From Porticoccus sp041395745 (GTDB taxonomy: Bacteria > Pseudomonadota > Gammaproteobacteria > Pseudomonadales > Porticoccaceae): a DNA stretch of 64,000 bases. The stretch spans positions 434,001-498,000 of the forward strand of contig JAWKZV010000001.1 in assembly GCA_041395745.1 (NCBI GenBank). Direction: 5' to 3'. The translations under genes were made by a program, and so were the position numbers. The first letter of the stretch is position 1, and every line of letters begins with the position of its first letter. The notes beneath the pieces are model-generated. The model made no database searches. It was not told where the DNA came from and saw nothing but the letters and a program-made list of their open reading frames with translations. Positions 34,582 to 43,890 of this stretch are shown in pieces.

Positions 34582-34620
34582 TGGTATTGGCAGGCCTGAT
34601 GACTAAGCCTGCCAATACCA
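34582..34620 (-). promoter_or_regulatory. Perfect 14-bp hairpin between precursor and DoxX genes
   Basis: TGGTATTGGCAGGC at 34582-34595 is perfectly complementary to 34607-34620, with an 11-base loop. On the transcribed strand the stem is followed after about 10 bases by a run of T. It could be a partial terminator or mRNA-stabilising element that keeps the precursor peptide message more abundant than the DoxX message (inference). Confidence 0.7.
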
Positions 34621-34637
34621 GATAATGGAGGCAAGTG

Positions 34638-35000
34638 TCACTTGCTACCGCATTTTCCTTCACCACACTTGCCTTCAGACTGCTTGGAGGTTTTTTTTCC
34701 TTCTCCACATTTGCCTTCACCACACTTGCCTTCAGATTCCTTGGTGGTTTTTTTCCCCTCTCCGCATTTGCCTTCGCCGCACTTACCTTCAGATTCCTTG
34801 GTGGTTTTTTTCCCCTCTCCACATTTGCCTTCGCCGCATTTGCCTTCACTATCCATGGCTGCAAGCTGGTATCCGGAGCCAATATCATTGGCGACAAAGG
34901 GGTTTTCTGCTTGGGCTACTAACGGGATAGCAATGCTGCCGGACAAGAAAGCGAGACCTACAACAGTTTTCAGGGTGTTTAAAGAAGCAGACTTTTTCAC
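34638..35000 (-). CDS. hvfA: EGKCG-repeat RiPP precursor, HvfA-like
   Basis: 120 aa from GTG 35000, chosen over an ATG 10 codons upstream because GGAG lies 6 bases before it and the result begins MKKSAS, a normal signal peptide. The signal runs to VAQA/EN (about residue 31). After a short linker the protein is almost only a tandem repeat, SEGKCGEGKCGEGKKTTKE, three times plus a shorter fourth unit: eight EGKCG motifs and eight cysteines. In Haemophilus HvfA, an MNIO enzyme (HvfB, DUF692) with HvfC converts EGKC cysteines to oxazolone-thioamides that chelate copper. The expected HvfB/HvfC genes are not adjacent; only DoxX follows. It is preceded by an anti-sigma/ECF sigma pair. Confidence 0.85.
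   Translation of the reverse strand: MKKSASLNTLKTVVGLAFLSGSIAIPLVAQAENPFVANDIGSGYQLAAMDSEGKCGEGKCGEGKKTTKESEGKCGEGKCGEGKKTTKESEGKCGEGKCGEGKKTSKQSEGKCGEGKCGSK
34641..34850 (-). repeat. Tandem 57-bp coding repeat, about 3.7 copies
   Basis: Encodes the 19-residue unit of the HvfA-like precursor three times plus a shortened last copy. The copies differ at a few third positions and at TT to TS and KE to KQ, so the array is old enough to have drifted. Copy number may vary between strains. Confidence 0.8.
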
Positions 35001-35153
35001 GTTTAACTCCAGGTTATCAATTGGGTACATGTTTTCGAATTGCAGTCCCGTGCACCTGTTGGCGCGGTCGGGTGTGTCGTTGCAGACGTGTGATCCTGAG
35101 AGTCGGCCTTAAGATGACCTCTATATTGGCCATTGCCTCTGCAACGTACCCTA

Positions 35154-35181
35154 TGGATGAAGGAGGAGGGGATTTGTTACA
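35154..35181 (-). promoter_or_regulatory. Candidate ECF-sigma promoter for the HvfA-like gene
   Basis: Read leftward, TGTAAC (complement of 35176-35181), a 16-base spacer, then CATCCA (complement of 35154-35159). The same pair of blocks, TGTAAG and CATCCA, occurs upstream of the ECF sigma gene with a 14-base spacer. The leader to the GTG would be ~150 bases. The call is tentative because the spacers differ. Confidence 0.4.
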
Positions 35182-35272
35182 CAAACTTTATGTTTTTGAG
35201 AATATTTTTTTCGGTGGGCTTGGCAGGGTGAAGCAGTAATTGAATTAACCGGCAAACGGCTATTTCAGATAG

Positions 35273-35509
35273 TCAGGCGGAATGGTCAGGCTTATTGTTC
35301 AGATGAGCCATAACACTTTCGACTTCCTCGTCAGAAGCTCTTTGGTGCAGGCCGGGAATGGCACGGATCAGCTGCCGTAACTGTTTGATATAACGACGGC
35401 AGTTGTGACAGATCAGCAGGTGAAACCGGATGGCTAGTCTGCCGTGCCAGCTCATTTCATGGTCGATGAGCTGGTCTGCCTGTTTGACCACATCGCGACA
35501 GCTCAACAC
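35273..35509 (-). CDS. Zinc-finger anti-sigma factor, 78 aa
   Basis: From GTG 35509, overlapping the sigma gene stop by 7 bases, so the pair is co-translated. Residues 30-42 hold the ZAS core H-x3-C-x2-C (HLLICHNC). The whole is a small soluble zf-HC2-type anti-sigma factor lacking a membrane helix. It would hold the ECF sigma inactive until its zinc/thiol site is disturbed, for example by copper, zinc or oxidants (family knowledge). The promoter region of the precursor gene begins just downstream. Confidence 0.88.
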   Translation of the reverse strand: MLSCRDVVKQADQLIDHEMSWHGRLAIRFHLLICHNCRRYIKQLRQLIRAIPGLHQRASDEEVESVMAHLNNKPDHSA

Positions 35510-36108
35510 TCTCCGGTCTCCTCATAATGATTGACGAGCTTGAACAGCTGCGTCCGCGCTCGATGTAACAGCACTCGTGCATTGGATGCAGAGATTGCCA
35601 GTTCGTTACAGATTTCCTCGAACTCCAGGCCACTGGCATCTCGCATTTCGAGCATGGCCCGCTGGTTGGATGGCATGTTTGCCAGTAGTTTTTCCAGGCA
35701 CTCCGCAAGCTGTTCCCTGGTCAGCAGGCTGTCGGGGGAGTCCGTATGCCAGGTGACGAGTGGCTCCTGCCAGTGCCCATCTTCCTTGAAGCAGTTATCC
35801 AGAGGGTCGGCGCTCTGAGTGGGCTCACCCCAGTCGGAAAAAAGCAGTTCCCTTTTCCTCTGGCGCAGCTGCATTTTGGCTTCGTTGATGGCGATGCGGG
35901 CCAGCCAGGTGCGTATGTGGGCTCGTTCTTCGAATGTGGCTATGGCCTGATACGCTTTAAGCCAGGCGTTTTGCACAACTTCTTCTGACTCACTGGCACC
36001 GACGATTGGAATGACGAGTGCCACCAGAGCGCGGTGGTGATCACGCACAAGCTCAGCAAACAGGTGCTTATCACCCCTTTTTAGCTTGTCGAGTTCGTCT
36101 TTACCCAA
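35503..36108 (-). CDS. ECF-type RNA polymerase sigma factor
   Basis: 201 aa, start at TTG 36108 because no in-frame ATG fits and the -10-like box sits only ~30 bases upstream. Region 2 reads LVRDHHRALVALVIPIVGASESEEVVQNAWLKAY, IATFEERAHIRTWLARIAINEAKMQLRQRKREL; region 4 reads LEKLLANMPSNQRAMLEMRDASG followed by LEFEEICNELAISASNARVLLHRAR. A ~40 residue insert between the regions (DWGEPTQSADPLDN...) is typical of this ECF group. It is followed immediately by its anti-sigma gene and then by the EGKCG precursor, so that operon is its probable target. Confidence 0.9.
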   Translation of the reverse strand: MGKDELDKLKRGDKHLFAELVRDHHRALVALVIPIVGASESEEVVQNAWLKAYQAIATFEERAHIRTWLARIAINEAKMQLRQRKRELLFSDWGEPTQSADPLDNCFKEDGHWQEPLVTWHTDSPDSLLTREQLAECLEKLLANMPSNQRAMLEMRDASGLEFEEICNELAISASNARVLLHRARTQLFKLVNHYEETGEC

Positions 36109-36140
36109 TGTCAGGATTCCATGTCTCGGCAGTAATTCTC

Positions 36141-36166
36141 TGGATGCCCGTTAAAACTGTCTTACA
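36141..36166 (-). promoter_or_regulatory. Candidate autoregulated promoter of the ECF sigma gene
   Basis: TGTAAG (complement of 36161-36166) and CATCCA (complement of 36141-36146), separated by 14 bases, mirror the blocks before the HvfA-like gene. The TTG start would be ~30 bases downstream of the transcript start. The shorter spacer makes this uncertain. Confidence 0.35.
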
Positions 36167-36356
36167 GATGCGCCCTGATTATAAGTGGTAAAGTGGGGAA
36201 GTTGGGTATATCGCCAGCTGCGAATCATACCCCCCCGGCTTTTTGGTTCGGTACCAGCAGTACGTCATGGCTTATTATCATCGGGTGAGGTCAATTGGAA
36301 TGACTGGTGTCAGCCGGGATAGTTGCACATCGTTTCATTAACAGAGGGAAGCTCCA

Positions 36357-37814
36357 GTGAAGGAGTACCAATATGACGTTCTGATCATAGGTGCCGGCCT
36401 TTCCGGTATCGGTATGGCCTGTCATCTGGAAAGGGAACTGCTTGGGCGGAAGCTGGCCATTCTTGAGCGGCGCGAAGCGATTGGCGGTACCTGGGATCTG
36501 TTCCGCTACCCCGGTGTTCGCTCCGATTCCGACATGTTTACCATGGCGTATGATTTCAAGCCGTGGACTGAGCCGAAAGTGCTGGGAGAAGGCGCGGCAA
36601 TCCGCCGTTACATTTCCGAAACGGCACAGGAATATCGCGTCGATAAGAAAATCCACTATGGCCTAAAGGTTATCGGAGCCAGCTGGTCAAGCGAGGACGG
36701 CTGCTGGACTGTGGAGGCACGGAGTGAGGTTGACGGCAAGGTCAGCACTTATACCTGCCGCTTTCTGATCAGTTGTGCTGGCTACTATAACTACGACAAA
36801 GGTTATCTGCCCCATTTCCCCGGTATGGAAACCTTTTCTGGCCAGTGTATCCACCCGCAGTTTTGGCCCCAATCCCTGGATTACCGGGGCAAAAAGGTGG
36901 TGGTGATCGGCAGCGGTGCCACCGCGGTCACACTGATTCCGGCAATGGCCAGTGACACTGCTCATATCACCATGTTACAGCGCTCTCCCAGTTATTACCT
37001 CAGCGTGCCGGGCTATGGAAAGTTGCTGCGTCGCCTGGAGAAGCTGTTGCCGCGGCGCTGGTTATATCGACTGGTGCGGGCAAGCAATATTGGTTTGCAG
37101 CGTTTTTTTTACCAGCGCGCCGTCCATCACCCACAGGGCATGCGCAATTACCTGTTGGGGCAAGTGCGCAAAGCCCTGGGTCCCGATGCGGACATGCGCC
37201 ACTTCACGCCGGATTACAATCCTTGGGATCAACGCCTGTGCGTGGTGCCCAATGGGGATCTGTTTCGGGCGATAAGAGCGGGTAAAGCCTCGGTGGTGAC
37301 GGATGACATTGAGACTTTCACCGAGAGAGGGATTCGCCTCAGGTCTGGCGAGGAACTGGAAGCGGATATTGTGATTACCGCCACGGGACTGCGGTTGCAG
37401 ACCTTTGGAGGCATGCAGTTGACCGTCGATGGTGTACCGCGTCAGGTCAATCAGTTGCTGAGCTATAAAGCCGTGCTGATTCAGGATTTGCCTAACTTTG
37501 GGTTTATCTTGGGCTATGTCAATGCCTCCTGGACCCTGAAGGCCGACATTGCCGCGCGCTATCTCTGTCGCCTGATCAACCATACGGAAGAGCTGGGACT
37601 ATCCTCTGTCACCCCCCGTGCTCCGGAAGGGGAAGCCAGTGACGAGAATGCCATGAATACTCTCAGCGCTGGCTATATCCACCGAGGCAAGGGCGAACTG
37701 CCCCGGCAGGGAGTCCATTTGCCCTGGCGGGTTACACATGATTATGACATCGATCGGCAGTTGCTGCTGAAAACCCCCATTGAAGACGAATGGCTGGAGT
37801 TCACCCCGATATGA
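36357..37814 (+). CDS. Flavin-dependent monooxygenase, Baeyer-Villiger type
   Basis: 485 aa from a GTG start with AGAGGGA upstream. FAD-binding Rossmann IIGAGLSGIG near the N-terminus; second nucleotide site KVVVIGSGATAVTLIP for NADPH. The Baeyer-Villiger fingerprint F-x-G-x3-H-x3-W is present as FSGQCIHPQFWP. RRYISETAQEYRVDKKIHYG is the usual FMO helix after the first strand. Such enzymes insert oxygen next to a carbonyl or oxidise amines and sulfides. The next gene, a hydrolase, overlaps by 4 bases and could cleave the resulting ester, giving a two-step ketone-degrading pair. Substrate unknown. Confidence 0.88.
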   Translation: MKEYQYDVLIIGAGLSGIGMACHLERELLGRKLAILERREAIGGTWDLFRYPGVRSDSDMFTMAYDFKPWTEPKVLGEGAAIRRYISETAQEYRVDKKIHYGLKVIGASWSSEDGCWTVEARSEVDGKVSTYTCRFLISCAGYYNYDKGYLPHFPGMETFSGQCIHPQFWPQSLDYRGKKVVVIGSGATAVTLIPAMASDTAHITMLQRSPSYYLSVPGYGKLLRRLEKLLPRRWLYRLVRASNIGLQRFFYQRAVHHPQGMRNYLLGQVRKALGPDADMRHFTPDYNPWDQRLCVVPNGDLFRAIRAGKASVVTDDIETFTERGIRLRSGEELEADIVITATGLRLQTFGGMQLTVDGVPRQVNQLLSYKAVLIQDLPNFGFILGYVNASWTLKADIAARYLCRLINHTEELGLSSVTPRAPEGEASDENAMNTLSAGYIHRGKGELPRQGVHLPWRVTHDYDIDRQLLLKTPIEDEWLEFTPI

Positions 37815-38728
37815 GTTACCTGCTGGTTCTGCTCGGAATCCTGTCACTGCCATTACTGATCGAACGCTTGATCCCAAACAGGGTGGCACGTTTTTTACTG
37901 AGTCTGGATCGGCGACTCTCGGGGCTTAAACTCAAAACCTGCTCGGTACGAGGGCAGGCCATGCCCTATCTGGAAGGAGGACGGGGCGATCCTCTGGTGT
38001 TGATCCACGGCTTTGCCGGCGACAAGGACAACTTCACCCGCGTCGCCCGCTTTCTGGTCCCCCACTATCGAGTCATCATTCCTGACCTGCCGGGTTTTGG
38101 CGAGGCGGGTCGAGACCCCAATGCCGGTTACACCATGGCGGATCAGGTGGACAATCTCACGACATTTCTCGACCGCTTTGGAGTGTCTCGAGTACACCTC
38201 GGGGGTAGCTCCATGGGTGGCTTTATCGCTGCGCAGATGGCGGGAACGGTTCCGGACAGAGTCGCCAGTCTGTGGTTGCTGGATGCCGCGGGAACCGGGG
38301 CCGCCCACGGGTCAGAGATGCTGCAGAAATACCAGAAGAGTGGCGACGTGCCGCTACTGGTGCGCACGGAAGCCGATTTTAAAAAATTGATGGCGACAGC
38401 TACTCATAAGGTGCCGTTTATGCCTTTCTGTGTGAGCAGGTATTTTGCCCGGCGCGCCATGAACGATTATCCGTTGCACAGCAAAATTATGGCCCAGTTG
38501 GCAGCTTCGCCATTGCTGGAGCAACAGTTTTCGACAATTGACGTCCCGGCGTTGATTGTCTGGGGTGAGGAAGATCAGATGCTTGATTTGGCGGGTGCCA
38601 GTGCGCTACATGTGCTTCTGCCGGATAGCCGGGTACGAATCATGCACGGTACCGGGCACATGCCAATGTTGGAGTTTCCCGCCGGAGCTGCCCGTGACTA
38701 TCTGGACTTTCGTTCCGCTCTTAGCTGA
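37811..38728 (+). CDS. Alpha/beta-hydrolase with N-terminal membrane anchor
   Basis: 305 aa from ATG 37811, overlapping the upstream stop (ATGA). Residues 2-17 are hydrophobic (SYLLVLLGILSLPLLI), a likely anchor. Catalytic elements: LVLIHGFAGDKDNFTRVARF (oxyanion region), nucleophile elbow GGSSMGGFIAAQMAG, Asp in LIVWGEEDQMLDLA, and His in IMHGTGHMPMLEFP. Similar to MhpC/lipase-type esterases. Coupling to the Baeyer-Villiger gene points to hydrolysis of its ester or lactone product (inference). Confidence 0.88.
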   Translation: MSYLLVLLGILSLPLLIERLIPNRVARFLLSLDRRLSGLKLKTCSVRGQAMPYLEGGRGDPLVLIHGFAGDKDNFTRVARFLVPHYRVIIPDLPGFGEAGRDPNAGYTMADQVDNLTTFLDRFGVSRVHLGGSSMGGFIAAQMAGTVPDRVASLWLLDAAGTGAAHGSEMLQKYQKSGDVPLLVRTEADFKKLMATATHKVPFMPFCVSRYFARRAMNDYPLHSKIMAQLAASPLLEQQFSTIDVPALIVWGEEDQMLDLAGASALHVLLPDSRVRIMHGTGHMPMLEFPAGAARDYLDFRSALS

Positions 38729-38752
38729 CGGAGAGCTAAGATGGAGGAGTGC

Positions 38753-38785
38753 AAGGCGACAACTAGTGTCGCCTTTTATTTTTTC
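38753..38785 (+). terminator. Rho-independent terminator after the hydrolase gene
   Basis: AAGGCGAC at 38753-38760 pairs with GTCGCCTT at 38768-38775 and is followed by a T-rich tail. Good match to an intrinsic terminator 25 bases after the stop codon. Confidence 0.85.
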
Positions 38786-38799
38786 CTGTATCGGGGTTA

Positions 38800-38913
38800 T
38801 CAGTAGCGGCCCTTCGTAGCCTGTTCTGGAGGACAACAAAGGGGGATCAGCCATTTTTCGTCGGGCTTGTCCTTGGGGTTGGCCTGATTAGCTGCGACGG
38901 CTGTCATTGGCAT
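38800..38913 (-). pseudogene. Remnant of a tyrosine integrase N-terminus beside tRNA-Ile2
   Basis: A 37-residue frame from ATG 38913 reads MPMTAVAANQANPKDKP and then departs from the usual integrase sequence and stops. The beginning resembles the P4-type tyrosine integrase start (M-x-LT-x-x-A-V-x-N-A-x-PKDKP). It lies 193 bases downstream of the tRNA 3' end in the orientation a P4-type island integrase would have. Between them are direct TACCCCC repeats (38974-38980 and 38986-38992), typical of integrase arm sites. I read it as the decayed relic of an integrative element; this is a by-eye similarity. Confidence 0.5.
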
Positions 38914-39106
38914 GGCTGATTCCCCGTGTCCGTTCCCTGATTTTGGGTTATCTGTCTGAGTAGTGCGGAGTTGTACCCCCTTAAATACCCCCAAGTTCAT
39001 ACAGATATTAGTGCGCGTTAGTGGACAATGCTAGACGGGAATTAGGCTGAAATGCCCGTAAATATTGGGCTTTGTGGTCGTCAGTGGAGGGTGGTGGATG
39101 AGAAGA
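38914..39106. other. 193-bp tRNA-adjacent region, possible old attachment region
   Basis: Between the tRNA 3' end and the integrase-like relic. Contains two TACCCCC repeats spaced 12 bases apart (38974, 38986). No gene seen. The 3' end of the tRNA could have served as attachment site, but no second copy of its end lies in the window. Confidence 0.35.
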
Positions 39107-39183
39107 TGGTGGGCCCAGCAGGACTTGAACCTGCGACCAAGCGATTATGAGTCGCCTGCTCTAACCAACTGAGCTATAGGCCC
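39107..39183 (-). tRNA. ileX: tRNA-Ile2 (anticodon CAU)
   Basis: 77 bases with encoded CCA end. The 5' acceptor strand GGGCCTA pairs with TGGGCCC, the D arm holds AGCTCAGTTGGTTAGAGC, the anticodon loop CTCATAA gives anticodon CAT, and the T arm ends GGTTCAAGTCC. It closely matches E. coli ileX/ileY and is read as isoleucine AUA after lysidine modification by TilS, not as Met. Position next to rpoD is also as in E. coli. Confidence 0.95.
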
Positions 39184-39257
39184 GTGAGGATTTCAGTGCG
39201 GAACACCCAAGACTGGGGCGCTGAAAAAACCGGTTTTGTTCATCGTTATTTTGGGCT

Positions 39258-39281
39258 CAAGGCACCCATTTGGGCGCCTTG
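39258..39281 (-). terminator. Hairpin downstream of rpoD
   Basis: A 10-bp stem (39258-39267 with 39272-39281, one G-T pair) with a 4-base loop, 30 bases after the rpoD stop in the reading direction. It lacks a clear T run, so it may mark the mRNA end rather than a strict intrinsic terminator. Confidence 0.5.
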
Positions 39282-39310
39282 GGTCTTATGCCGTGAATTC
39301 TAGCGCCAAG

Positions 39311-41179
<1,869 letters not shown>

Positions 41180-41226
41180 AGACGAATACGATCTGCTCTG
41201 AATTAGGGGGCAAAATAAAACGCGGG

Positions 41227-41232
41227 ATTATA
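41227..41232 (-). promoter_or_regulatory. Candidate rpoD promoter -10 box (TATAAT)
   Basis: A perfect TATAAT on the minus strand, 47 bases before the rpoD start, in the gap after the attenuating hairpin. A good -35 is not obvious at 17 bases, so the promoter is tentative. Confidence 0.4.
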
Positions 41233-41267
41233 CCGGAATCTCCGGGCCTTGTGTTACCTGTTTTGGT

Positions 41268-41291
41268 CAAAAAGCCGCTTGGTTCAAGCGG
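41268..41291 (-). terminator. Intrinsic hairpin between dnaG and rpoD
   Basis: CCGCTTG pairs with CAAGCGG (minus strand; 41275-41281 and 41285-41291), loop of 3, followed by CTTTTT. Partial termination here would lower rpoD transcription from the upstream promoters, as expected for this operon. Confidence 0.75.
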
Positions 41292-41295
41292 AGCG

Positions 41296-43251
41296 TTAAT
41301 GCTGTCTCGGTTTTGCAACTATCTGATTAAAAAGCTCTTTTGCTTCACCTGAGCGCATTTCCCGGGGCAGTTTCAGCCAGGCGTTGTTGAGGTGTTTCAG
41401 ATCGTGCTCATCAACTGCCTCTTTGTCTGCCAGCTGGCGGAGAAGTTCAACGGGCTCCAGTAGTGTCAGGGTCTGGCGGAGCAGGCGGCGTTGGCAATCG
41501 AGGAATTCTCTCTCGTTGTCCCGTTCGCTATTGGCTACCGGGCGCAGCAGGTCCGTAGCAGCGATTTTTGCTAACTGTTCGGCCTGACCGGGACTGTGCA
41601 TGCCACGCCAGTACCCGAGAATATGATTGAGGCTGTAAGCGGGATTTTCAAGGAGCAGCTCTACCAGCGGCAGCAACAATTCCAGGCCTTCTTCATCCAG
41701 TTTTCGCAATGTGTCCAGGTCGGCACACAATCTGACCAGTTCAGGGTGATTTGCCAGTAACGCCACCAGTGTATAGATAGGGGGCATTTTGATCTTTTTG
41801 GTTTGTGGAGCCCTGTGCGATGGTCCCGGTGCAGCTTGGAAGTACTCATCGCTAGCTGGTTCGGCATAATCGTTGCCGTAGTCAGGGTAGGACCCGTAGT
41901 CCTCGGGGTAATCCAACGGTGCCGGATCATTGTCAGGCGCTCCCGGGGGTTCCTGGGGGACGATCAGCCCGGTGAGTGTTTCCGTATCCAGTCCTGTCTT
42001 TTCCGACAGGGTTTTCAGCATCAGGGTTTTGAAGACGCCTTTCGGCATGCGATTGACCAGTGGTGCAGCCAACTTGCTCAGTCGGGCGCGACCGTCCGGT
42101 GTGCTGAGGTCCAGGTCTTCCGTCAGGGAGTCAAACAGGTACTTGGACAGCGGACTGGCAGATTGCACCAGAACCAGAAATTGTTCCCGACCGATGCTGC
42201 GTACCAGTGTGTCCGGGTCTTCTCCTTCAGGCAGGAACAGGAAGCGGGCAGAGCGGCCATCGATCATCACCGGTAGGCAGGTTTCAAGAGCCCGGTGGGC
42301 TGCATTGCGGCCCGCCTGGTCTCCGTCAAAGCAGAACACCACTTCTGATGTGTGGCGGAATAACTTTTCCAGATGTTCGGCGGTGACAGCAGTGCCCAGT
42401 GTGGCTACTGCATTGTGGATGCCGCTCTGGGACAGCGCCACCACATCCATATAGCCTTCAACCACCAGGAGGTTGGGGATTTCCTTCAGTTGCTGGATGG
42501 CTTCATAGAGGCCGTAGAGTTCCCGTCCCTTGTGAAACAATGGCGTTTCGGGAGAATTCAGGTATTTGGGCTTGTCATCCCCCAACACGCGCCCGCCAAA
42601 ACCGATGGTGCGGCCGCGGACATCGCGTATGGGGAACATGATGCGATGGCGAAAGCGATCGTAGAGTTTGCCTTCCTCTTCGCGGTCGACCAGCAGGCCA
42701 GCTTCTTTCAGGAGCTGAACATCCTGATCGCTGTTTGCCAGTTGATGGAGCAGGTTGTCCCAGCCGGGCGGGGCGAAGCCGATGCCGAAGGTGCGGGCGA
42801 TCTCGCCGCTCAGGCCGCGGGACTTGAGGTAGTCCACGGCGCTTTTCCTGGCTGGGTGGTTGCGCAGGCAGGTTCGGTAAAAGTGGTCCGCTCTTTCCAT
42901 CGTGGCATACAGCCCTTTGCGCCGTTCTGTAGCCGGGTCGTGGCGAGTTGCCTCCCGTGGAACTTCAATACCGACGTGCCTGGATAGGGATTCCACTGCC
43001 TCGGGAAAGGAGATGTGGTCGTAATCCATGACAAAGCCGATGGCGTTGCCGCCGGCGCCGCAACCGAAACAGTAGTAGAACTGCTTATCCTGGCTGACGG
43101 TAAAGGAGGGGGTCTTCTCATCGTGGAATGGGCAGCGGGCAGAGTGGTTCTTGCCCGACTTGCGCAGGTCGATGCGGCTGCCGACGATATCAACAATGTC
43201 TACACGATCGAGCAGATCGTCGATAAAACTTTGTGGAATTTTGCCGGCCAT
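41296..43251 (-). CDS. dnaG: DNA primase
   Basis: 651 aa from ATG 43251, slightly longer than E. coli (581 aa). Zinc-binding CHC2 motif CPFHDEKTPSFTVS...YYCFGCGAGGNAIGF, then TOPRIM: LLVVEGYMDVVAL, EVVFCFDGDQAGRNAA, FLFLPEGEDPDTLV, FPIRDVRGRTIGFGGR. The C-terminal DnaB-binding helical domain (about 500-651) carries a Pro/Asp/Tyr-rich linker before it. It synthesises RNA primers at the replication fork. Followed by rpoD; preceded by yqeY. Confidence 0.97.
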   Translation of the reverse strand: MAGKIPQSFIDDLLDRVDIVDIVGSRIDLRKSGKNHSARCPFHDEKTPSFTVSQDKQFYYCFGCGAGGNAIGFVMDYDHISFPEAVESLSRHVGIEVPREATRHDPATERRKGLYATMERADHFYRTCLRNHPARKSAVDYLKSRGLSGEIARTFGIGFAPPGWDNLLHQLANSDQDVQLLKEAGLLVDREEEGKLYDRFRHRIMFPIRDVRGRTIGFGGRVLGDDKPKYLNSPETPLFHKGRELYGLYEAIQQLKEIPNLLVVEGYMDVVALSQSGIHNAVATLGTAVTAEHLEKLFRHTSEVVFCFDGDQAGRNAAHRALETCLPVMIDGRSARFLFLPEGEDPDTLVRSIGREQFLVLVQSASPLSKYLFDSLTEDLDLSTPDGRARLSKLAAPLVNRMPKGVFKTLMLKTLSEKTGLDTETLTGLIVPQEPPGAPDNDPAPLDYPEDYGSYPDYGNDYAEPASDEYFQAAPGPSHRAPQTKKIKMPPIYTLVALLANHPELVRLCADLDTLRKLDEEGLELLLPLVELLLENPAYSLNHILGYWRGMHSPGQAEQLAKIAATDLLRPVANSERDNEREFLDCQRRLLRQTLTLLEPVELLRQLADKEAVDEHDLKHLNNAWLKLPREMRSGEAKELFNQIVAKPRQH

Positions 43252-43286
43252 GCATTCCCAGAAGAGTGTGGCGAAACGGGTTCACC

Positions 43287-43322
43287 GGCCGGCAATTCTG
43301 CGTTGAGATGGAATTGCCGGCC
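43287..43322 (-). promoter_or_regulatory. Perfect 12-bp hairpin between yqeY and dnaG
   Basis: GGCCGGCAATTC at 43287-43298 is fully complementary to 43311-43322, with a 12-base loop. There is no T tail, so an mRNA-processing or stability role (as in E. coli between rpsU and dnaG) is more likely than termination. Confidence 0.7.
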
Positions 43323-43361
43323 AAGAGAAGGGGACAGCTTAACGAGTCTGGGGTGTGTGAT

Positions 43362-43811
43362 CTAGCCTAATTTGGCTTTCACCAGGCCGCTGACAGCGCC
43401 CACGTCGGCACGTCCCTGGATCTTCGGTTTCAGCACGCCCATCACCTTGCCCATCTCGCGCATGGATTCCGCGCCACTCTCGGCGATGGCTGCGTCAATC
43501 ATTGCCGAAAGCTCTTCATCACTGAGGGCTTCGGGCAGGAAGGTCTGGATCACATCGATTTCTGCCTGTTCTTTGTCAGCCAGTTCAGGGCGGTTTGCAT
43601 CCTGGTACTGCTGGATGGAGTCACGGCGCTGTTTGACCATCTTGTCGAGAATGGCCAGCACCCGGGCGTCATCCACCTCGATGCGTTCATCCACTTCAAT
43701 TCGTTTGATCTCCGCCTGGATCAGGCGAATGGCTCCGAGGCGCTCCTTTTCCTTGGCGCGCATGGCATCCTTCATGGCTTCGGTAATCTGTACTTTCAGC
43801 GAGTCGCTCAT
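43362..43811 (-). CDS. yqeY: GatB/YqeY-domain protein
   Basis: 149 aa; ATG 43811 with GAGGAAT upstream is preferred to the longer in-frame extension, giving MSDSLKVQITEAMKDAMRAKEKERLGAIRLIQAEIK. Residues 50-145 contain ILDKMVKQRRDSIQQYQDANRPELA and GKVMGVLKPKIQGRADVG. It resembles the tail domain of GatB, found as a free protein in rpsU-yqeY-dnaG operons. It may act with tRNA or amidotransferase; the function is not well defined. It starts after an intrinsic terminator that follows rpsU. Confidence 0.93.
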   Translation of the reverse strand: MSDSLKVQITEAMKDAMRAKEKERLGAIRLIQAEIKRIEVDERIEVDDARVLAILDKMVKQRRDSIQQYQDANRPELADKEQAEIDVIQTFLPEALSDEELSAMIDAAIAESGAESMREMGKVMGVLKPKIQGRADVGAVSGLVKAKLG

Positions 43812-43828
43812 AGGGAATTCCTCAAACG

Positions 43829-43853
43829 CAAAAAGCGCCGACGTGGCGGCGCT
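43829..43853 (-). terminator. Attenuating terminator after rpsU
   Basis: AGCGCCG at 43834-43840 pairs with CGGCGCT at 43847-43853, loop of 6, followed on the transcribed strand by TTTTT. Classic intrinsic terminator 38 bases after the rpsU stop, expected to make rpsU much more abundant than yqeY-dnaG-rpoD. Confidence 0.85.
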
Positions 43854-43890
43854 CAATGGATAGAATTTACAGTCTGACTAACGAGTAGTA

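Noticed and set aside
34642..35112. Plus-strand frame with Pro/His/Leu/Ser repeats opposite the precursor gene
   Set aside because: Repeat pattern is only the complement of the EGKCG repeat; no ribosome site or signal peptide.
39230..39241. AAAACCGGTTTT palindrome between the tRNA and rpoD
   Set aside because: Could be a terminator, but it is not followed by a clean stem-loop plus T run and lies too close to the tRNA promoter region to judge.
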